Below are positions 58,882 through 64,000 of a stretch of 64,000 nt of DNA, piece after piece; within the stretch, counting starts at the first letter, position 1, and each line of letters starts with the position of its first letter. The stretch is from Aureisphaera sp963669405 (lineage in GTDB: Bacteria > Bacteroidota > Bacteroidia > Flavobacteriales > Flavobacteriaceae). Both the position numbers and the translations under genes were made by a program. The stretch covers positions 2,046,001 through 2,110,000 of the forward strand of contig CAXXHF010000002.1 of the NCBI GenBank assembly GCA_963669405.2, read 5' to 3'. Under the pieces are notes generated by a model. The model saw only the letters and a list, made by a program, of their open reading frames with translations, was not told the DNA's origin and made no database searches.

Positions 58882-60225
58882 GTGAAGCAAAGCATTAAAG
58901 ATTTCATCTCCGAAGCGGAGAAATTAAATCCCAATGAACCCGAATTTATTCAGGCAGTAACTGAGGTTGCTGAGACTGTAATCCCTTTTATAGAGGAGAA
59001 CGAGAAGTATCAGAACAAGATGCTTTTGGAGCGTATGATAGAACCCGAAAGAACAATTATGTTCAGGGTTCCATGGACAGATGATAATGGAAATATTCAA
59101 GTAAATAAAGGATATCGCGTAGAGTTTAACTCTGCTATCGGACCTTACAAAGGAGGTCTTAGATTTCACCCAAGTGTGAATTTAAGTATCCTTAAATTTT
59201 TAGGCTTCGAGCAAGTATTTAAGAATAGTCTTACAACACTTCCTATGGGAGGTGGAAAAGGAGGTTCTAACTTTAACCCAAAAGGGAAAAGTGATGCAGA
59301 GGTAATGCGTTTTTGCCAAAGCTTTATGACCGAACTATCCAAGCATATTGGCCCTAACACAGATGTTCCTGCAGGGGATATTGGAGTAGGTGGACGCGAA
59401 ATAGGATATATGTTTGGGCAGTACAAAAGACTGCGTAACGAGTTTACCGGAGTATTAACCGGAAAAGGAATGAGTTACGGAGGTTCTTTAATTCGCCCAG
59501 AAGCCACAGGGTATGGAAACGTATATTTTGCACAAAATATGCTTGAAACCAAAGGAGAAAGCTTTAAAGGGAAGACTGTCGTAGTTTCTGGTTCTGGAAA
59601 TGTAGCACAATATGCTGCAGAAAAAGTGCTTCAATTAGGAGGTAAAGTAGTAACATTCTCTGATTCTGGAGGGTTTATCTACGATGCCGAAGGAATTGAC
59701 GAGGAAAAACTTGCCTATGTAATGGAATTGAAAAATGTTAAAAGAGGTCGTATCAAGGAGTATGTTGAAAAATACCCAGTAGCCACTTATACCGAAGGAG
59801 AACGTCCTTGGGGAGTTCCATGCGACATTGCATTGCCATGTGCCACCCAAAATGAATTGAACGATGAAGAAGCGAAGATTTTGGTAGCAAATGGATGTAT
59901 CTGTGTAGGTGAAGGAGCAAATATGCCATGTACACCAGAAGCCATTGCAGTATTCCATGATGCAAAGATTCTTTTCTCTCCAGGAAAAGCGTCCAATGCA
60001 GGAGGGGTAGCCACTTCAGGGCTGGAAATGTCTCAAAACTCACTACGACTTAACTGGACACGTGAAGAAGTAGATGAAAAACTCCATAGTATTATGAATG
60101 ACATCCATGCTGCTTGTGTAAAGTATGGAAAAGATGGAGACGGATATGTAGATTATGTAAAAGGAGCAAACATTGCAGGTTTTGTAAAAGTAGCCGATGC
60201 AATGCTAGATCAAGGTGTAGTATAA
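58882..60225 (+). CDS. gdhA: NADP-specific glutamate dehydrogenase
   Basis: Reversibly makes glutamate from 2-oxoglutarate and ammonia with NADPH. Starting at GTG 58882 (MKQSIKDFISEAE) gives 447 aa, the length of E. coli GdhA. The longer TTG reading from 58804 adds a hydrophobic tail not seen in the family. Motifs: 'GPYKGGLRFHPSVN', the catalytic-Lys block 'PMGGGKGGSNFNPKGKSD', and the nucleotide fold 'VVSGSGNVAQYAAEK'. It is a hexameric type, monocistronic, with a LacI-type operator upstream and a terminator downstream. Confidence 0.95.
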   Translation: MKQSIKDFISEAEKLNPNEPEFIQAVTEVAETVIPFIEENEKYQNKMLLERMIEPERTIMFRVPWTDDNGNIQVNKGYRVEFNSAIGPYKGGLRFHPSVNLSILKFLGFEQVFKNSLTTLPMGGGKGGSNFNPKGKSDAEVMRFCQSFMTELSKHIGPNTDVPAGDIGVGGREIGYMFGQYKRLRNEFTGVLTGKGMSYGGSLIRPEATGYGNVYFAQNMLETKGESFKGKTVVVSGSGNVAQYAAEKVLQLGGKVVTFSDSGGFIYDAEGIDEEKLAYVMELKNVKRGRIKEYVEKYPVATYTEGERPWGVPCDIALPCATQNELNDEEAKILVANGCICVGEGANMPCTPEAIAVFHDAKILFSPGKASNAGGVATSGLEMSQNSLRLNWTREEVDEKLHSIMNDIHAACVKYGKDGDGYVDYVKGANIAGFVKVADAMLDQGVV

Positions 60226-60245
60226 GGATACCATCCTATTCTATA

Positions 60246-60278
60246 AAAAAGGTTGTCCTTTCGGGCAACCTTTTTCTT
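60246..60278 (+). terminator. gdhA terminator
   Basis: AAAAAGGTTG at 60246-60255 pairs with CAACCTTTTT at 60266-60275 across TCCTTTCGGG, followed by more T residues. It lies 21 bases after the gdhA stop. Confidence 0.93.
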
Positions 60279-60343
60279 TTAAGTACCGCAATAATTCCTA
60301 TTTTAGCGTGTTTATGAGAATAGAAAACAAAGGGATTCCCCAT

Positions 60344-62668
60344 ATGAAGAAGATCATTATTTTGGTACTGTGCTTTCTTTGTGTGCAAGCAAAGGCACAG
60401 AATTTTGAAGATAGCTGGAAAGGGTTTTTCTCATACGTATCTGTAAAGGGAATATCGCAAGGAAATAACAAAATATATGTTGCCGCAGAAAATTCCGTAT
60501 TTACGTATGACCTTTCTTCTCGCGAAATAGAAACCATATCCACGATCAATGGGCTTTCTGGAGACGAGATTTCGAGTATTTATTACAGTGAGAACTTTGG
60601 CGTATTACTAGTAGGTTACGAAAATGGACTTATGGATGTAGTCGTGGATGGTGATGAAGACATACTCAATGTAGTCGATATATTCGATAAGCCCACCATA
60701 CCTCCAGATAGAAAGAGAATCAATGATTTTTACGAATACAATGGAAAAGTCTATATATCTGCACAATTTGGGATTACCCTATATGACTTGGATCGGTTGG
60801 AGTTTGGTGACACCTATTTTATAGGTGATCTGGGAACCCAAATAAATATTACACAAACCACCGTTTTAGATCCCTATATCTATGCTTCTTCCAGTGAAGC
60901 GGGTGTTAAAAGAGCCATGGTAGACGATGAAGACTTGATCGATTTTTCTAGATGGACTACAGTTACTTCAGGAAATATAAGCGGTGTTCAAACACTGGGA
61001 GCTGAAGTTTATCTGGCAAGAGACAATAATAATGTAGAAGTGTTTGATGAAGGGACTGATACATTTGGTTTTGTGGAAAACATAGGATCTTCCATCCTTG
61101 ATTTTGAAACCGAAGGGGATGTACTTACCGTTACAACAAATCAATCCATACGTGCATATGGGCTGAACTATAACCTTTTGGCTGTTGTAAACAATACCCT
61201 TCCTAATTTCGATTTTCAACTGCAATCAGGAATGTCTTTCAACAATACCTTCTTTATGGGGACCACCGAAAATGGCATGTTGGTAGTTCCGTTTGGATCC
61301 AATGATGTAGTTCAAGCTTTGCCAGACGGCCCTATCCTTAACAGGTCTTTTTCCATTGCCGCCAGCCCCGGGCAATTATGGGTTACCTTTGGAGATATAG
61401 ATGGTGATAACAACCCATTTCCATTAAGCCGGTTTGGGATTAGTAACTTTCGGGATGATGCTTGGATCAATTACCCCTACGAGGCTATCAGTAATTTGGG
61501 AGGCACCAGAGAACCTACAGATTTGGTGAATGTAACCATTAACCCAGGAAATCCAAATGAAGTCTATATGAGTTCCTTTTTTGGAGGACTTCTACGCATT
61601 AATGACCAAACCCCAGAGGCTTTTCTGGATCATACCAATAGTAATTTAGACGAAGCTTTTGTCCCTGTAGGTGGAGGCACAGAAAATGCTGGGATACGTC
61701 TCTATGGCAGTACCTATGATAGACAAGGAAATCTATGGCTTGTACAGTCTAAACTAGATGAAGGGTTATTAAAATTAAATGGAGGTTCAGGCAATCAGTT
61801 TGAAAAGGTAGATCTTTCACCTATTATCAATAATGTTTCAGAACAAGCCTTGATCGATGTTGAGATAAGCAGAGAAGGCTATGTATTTATAGGAACAGCA
61901 GAAAATGGATTGGTTGGGTATAATCCTGCCAATGGAGCTTTGAGCCGCATACAAGATGGCCCAGGTAACGGGAATCTACCTATAAACAATGCCAAAGCCA
62001 TTGCTTTTGATAGACAAAATCGCTTGTGGATAGGAACTTCTAGAGGACTTCGGGTATTGTTTAATGTAGGAGGGTTTTTTGATGAAGAGGCCAATACCGA
62101 TGCGCAGGAGATTATCATTGTAGAAGATGGAGTGCCACAAGAATTACTGTTCCAGCAAACCATTACCGATATTGAAGTGGACGGATCTAATAACAAATGG
62201 ATTTCTACGTCTACTTCCGGTGTTTTTTACCTCTCGCCTAACGGTCAGGAGACATTGCTACGCTTTACAAAAAACAATTCTCCATTGCCTTCCAATAATG
62301 TTCAGGATATCACTATAGATGGCTCTACAGGACGTGTGTATTTTGCTACCGTGAATGGATTGGTTGCTTTTGAAGGAACTTCTACTGCACCCCGTGACAA
62401 TTTAGATGAAGTTTATGCATTTCCCAATCCGGTAAGACCAGGTTTTAGTGGTAATGTAACCATTGATGGACTCACGGCTCAAGCAAATGTAAAGATTACT
62501 GATATAGAAGGGAATTTGGTTTTCGAAACTACCAGTGAGGGAGGAAGCGTGCTTTGGGATACCACTGCTTTTGGACAATACCGAGTAGCTTCTGGAGTGT
62601 ACTTGGTTATGATTACCACAGATGATGCCCTTGAAACCAAGGTTTCTAAGATAATGATTGTACGATAA
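60344..62668 (+). CDS. porZ: Type IX secretion protein PorZ-like (propeller plus sorting domain)
   Basis: A 774-aa exported protein from ATG 60344 (signal MKKIIILVLCFLCVQAKAQ). A reading from 60308 would put 12 polar residues before the signal. After the signal come repeated beta-propeller blades ('GISQGNNKIYVAAENSVF', 'LSGDEISSIYYSENFG', 'NAKAIAFDRQNRLWIGTSRGLRVL', 'VQDITIDGSTGRVYFATVNGLVAF'). The end is a type IX sorting-type domain ('VYAFPNPVRPGFSGNVTIDGL' to 'SGVYLVMITTDDALETKVSKIMIVR'). PorZ is part of the cell-surface attachment complex of this secretion system. Adjacency to recO supports the call. Confidence 0.87.
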   Translation: MKKIIILVLCFLCVQAKAQNFEDSWKGFFSYVSVKGISQGNNKIYVAAENSVFTYDLSSREIETISTINGLSGDEISSIYYSENFGVLLVGYENGLMDVVVDGDEDILNVVDIFDKPTIPPDRKRINDFYEYNGKVYISAQFGITLYDLDRLEFGDTYFIGDLGTQINITQTTVLDPYIYASSSEAGVKRAMVDDEDLIDFSRWTTVTSGNISGVQTLGAEVYLARDNNNVEVFDEGTDTFGFVENIGSSILDFETEGDVLTVTTNQSIRAYGLNYNLLAVVNNTLPNFDFQLQSGMSFNNTFFMGTTENGMLVVPFGSNDVVQALPDGPILNRSFSIAASPGQLWVTFGDIDGDNNPFPLSRFGISNFRDDAWINYPYEAISNLGGTREPTDLVNVTINPGNPNEVYMSSFFGGLLRINDQTPEAFLDHTNSNLDEAFVPVGGGTENAGIRLYGSTYDRQGNLWLVQSKLDEGLLKLNGGSGNQFEKVDLSPIINNVSEQALIDVEISREGYVFIGTAENGLVGYNPANGALSRIQDGPGNGNLPINNAKAIAFDRQNRLWIGTSRGLRVLFNVGGFFDEEANTDAQEIIIVEDGVPQELLFQQTITDIEVDGSNNKWISTSTSGVFYLSPNGQETLLRFTKNNSPLPSNNVQDITIDGSTGRVYFATVNGLVAFEGTSTAPRDNLDEVYAFPNPVRPGFSGNVTIDGLTAQANVKITDIEGNLVFETTSEGGSVLWDTTAFGQYRVASGVYLVMITTDDALETKVSKIMIVR

Positions 62669-62670
62669 CC

Positions 62671-63390
62671 ATGCAGGTTTCTACCAAGGCACTGGTTTTT
62701 TCATCCGTTAAATATGCCGAGGCAGACTTAATTGTTTCCTGCTTTACCGAAGATTTTGGACTTAAATCCTATATGCTTAAAGGGGTGCTTAAGTCCAGAA
62801 AGGGCAAGCTTCGGGCATCTCTCTTTCAACCCTTAACATTGCTTCAATTAGAGGCCATTCACAAGGATAAGGGAACTTTAGAACGTATTAAAGAAGCCAA
62901 AGTCCTAGTCCCCTATAAAACACTTCACACCCAAGTAATAAAATCTTCCATAGTACTCTTTTTGGCAGAAATGCTTAAGAATTGTATTCAGGAAGAAGAA
63001 GCAAACCCAGCCTTGTTTCAGTACATTTCAACATCACTTCAATGGTTGGACACACAAGAGGATATTGCAAATTTCCATATTCTTTTTTTACTAAAGCTAA
63101 CCGCCTATTTAGGATTTCATCCAGATACTTCAGACACCCAAGGGGCTTACTTCAATCTTATGGAAGGGAACTTCGAAAATAGATCCCATGGAGACTATTC
63201 CGAAACAGGAGAACACGTAGCAACTTTAAAACGGTTTTTCGGCATAAATTTTGATGGTTTAGCAGAGACAAAAACCACCAAAAAACAACGTTTTGAAACC
63301 CTTAATTTGCTATTGTTATATTATCAGTTACATTTGCAGGGCTATAAAAAACCGAAGTCACTTTTGGTACTGAACCAACTATTTAATTGA
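62671..63390 (+). CDS. recO: DNA repair protein RecO
   Basis: A 239-aa recombination mediator that helps load RecA on single-stranded DNA. The N-terminal OB fold starts 'VSTKALVFSSVKYAEADLIVSCFTEDFGLKSYMLKGVLKSRKGKL'. The C-terminal part is helical and lacks the zinc Cys set of some RecO proteins, as is usual in Bacteroidota. It lies 2 nt after porZ and overlaps the next start by one base (TGATG). Confidence 0.92.
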   Translation: MQVSTKALVFSSVKYAEADLIVSCFTEDFGLKSYMLKGVLKSRKGKLRASLFQPLTLLQLEAIHKDKGTLERIKEAKVLVPYKTLHTQVIKSSIVLFLAEMLKNCIQEEEANPALFQYISTSLQWLDTQEDIANFHILFLLKLTAYLGFHPDTSDTQGAYFNLMEGNFENRSHGDYSETGEHVATLKRFFGINFDGLAETKTTKKQRFETLNLLLLYYQLHLQGYKKPKSLLVLNQLFN

Positions 63391-64000
63391 TGATGCGAGT
63401 TGTACTGTTTATCCTATGTTTCATAGGATTTTCTATACCTGATTTTGCCCAAAACATTCAGGTAGTAAGTGAGGAAAATGAGGGTCCTGTTTCGGGAGTG
63501 GCTATCTATAATGAAGATCGAAGCAAAACAGCAGTAACCGATTTTGATGGATATGCCAATATCTCTCAATTTAGCGATACTGAAGTTATCTTTTTTCAGC
63601 ATATCTCACATACACTCTTATCCCTTACCAAAAATGAGATTGCAACCAATGCAAATAAGGTGACCTTATCCCTTTCGGCAAGCAAGTTGGATGAAATTGT
63701 GCTCTCCATTTCAAAATTTGGTCAGAGCAAGCGAGACATTCCACAGCAAATTGCCAGTGTTACCTCAGAAGACGTATTGTTTAGAAATCCGCAAACCGCA
63801 GCAGATTTGTTAGAAAGTAGTGGACAGGTCTATGTTCAAAAGAGTCAGTTGGGCGGGGGAAGTCCTTTAATACGTGGGTTTTCTACCAATCGGTTATTGA
63901 TTACCGTAGACGGTATCCGTTTCAATACAGCTATTTTCAGAGGAGGAAATGTACAGAATGTCATTTCTATAGATCCTTTTTCAGTAGAACGCACCGAAGT
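63390..64000 (+). CDS. TonB-dependent receptor, partial at the window edge
   Basis: Only the first 203 codons are in the window. The signal ends near 'PDFAQ' (about 21). A carboxypeptidase-regulatory-like domain follows ('GPVSGVAIYNEDRSKTAVTDFDGYANI', about 30-92), then the plug domain ('DIPQQIASVTSEDVLFRNPQTAADLLESSG', 'GGGSPLIRGFSTNRLLITVDGIRFN'). It would import a siderophore, vitamin B12 or a similar ligand. ATG 63390 overlaps the recO stop; an ATG at 63393 is also possible. Confidence 0.9.
   Translation, partial: MMRVVLFILCFIGFSIPDFAQNIQVVSEENEGPVSGVAIYNEDRSKTAVTDFDGYANISQFSDTEVIFFQHISHTLLSLTKNEIATNANKVTLSLSASKLDEIVLSISKFGQSKRDIPQQIASVTSEDVLFRNPQTAADLLESSGQVYVQKSQLGGGSPLIRGFSTNRLLITVDGIRFNTAIFRGGNVQNVISIDPFSVERTE

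Noticed and set aside
59635..60043. Several reading frames opposite gdhA
   Set aside because: All are shadows of the strongly conserved glutamate dehydrogenase frame.

Overview
The window is chromosomal DNA of a Bacteroidota member, most likely a Flavobacteriaceae (probably marine). The evidence is the low G+C, the TAnnTTTG-type -7 promoter boxes, many short lipoprotein signals ending in SC, a PorZ-like type IX secretion component, a TonB-dependent receptor with a carboxypeptidase-like N-terminus, and gene families typical of that group. I see no rRNA, tRNA, CRISPR array or transposase. No gene-free stretch exceeds 300 bases; the longest are 8865-9138, 58647-58881 and 24454-24685.

Layout. 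1-3629: a lipoprotein, then a translationally coupled yicC-gmk-nadD operon and an SdpI-like membrane protein. 3636-12428: a divergent sugar-oxidation island. The minus arm holds a DUF1080 (3-keto-disaccharide hydrolase family) lipoprotein, two TIM-barrel isomerase/epimerase-like proteins, a Gfo/Idh/MocA oxidoreductase and a NupG-like permease. The plus arm holds a GMC dehydrogenase, its subunit 3 and a Tat-exported TIM-barrel protein. A perfect 24-bp LacI-type palindrome lies between the arms. 12447-24453: ordinary housekeeping and accessory genes, including a Crp/Fnr regulator, a fatty acid hydroxylase-like protein, an azurin, two TetR-controlled units with recognisable operators, an EamA transporter and small lipoproteins.

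24686-56455 is the main feature: an apparently complete extracellular contractile injection system (eCIS) on one strand. In order it has a Pvc16-type terminator, one sheath, two tube proteins, a 57-aa DUF5908 protein, a LysM-type hub adaptor, a VgrG-like spike, a PAAR tip, a gp25 wedge, two large baseplate proteins, three uncharacterised proteins and a tape measure. Seven tandem DUF4157-led cargo proteins follow, then an immunity-like protein and the AAA+ ATPase. The seven cargo proteins share a leader of about 200 residues (five hQ[RK]K motifs, a CxxC and HELTH) but carry unrelated C-terminal domains: three candidate HExxH proteases, a candidate caspase/CHAT-like His-Cys protein, a beta-rich barrel-like domain, an unknown domain, and an SH3 plus membrane plus PD-(D/E)xK nuclease-like chain. 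This is the strongest candidate for an undescribed system.

56628-64000: a cystathionine gamma-synthase-type enzyme, a beta-barrel-like protein, NADP glutamate dehydrogenase (with a second GAAAACGTTTTC operator), PorZ, RecO and the start of a TonB-dependent receptor that runs off the window.
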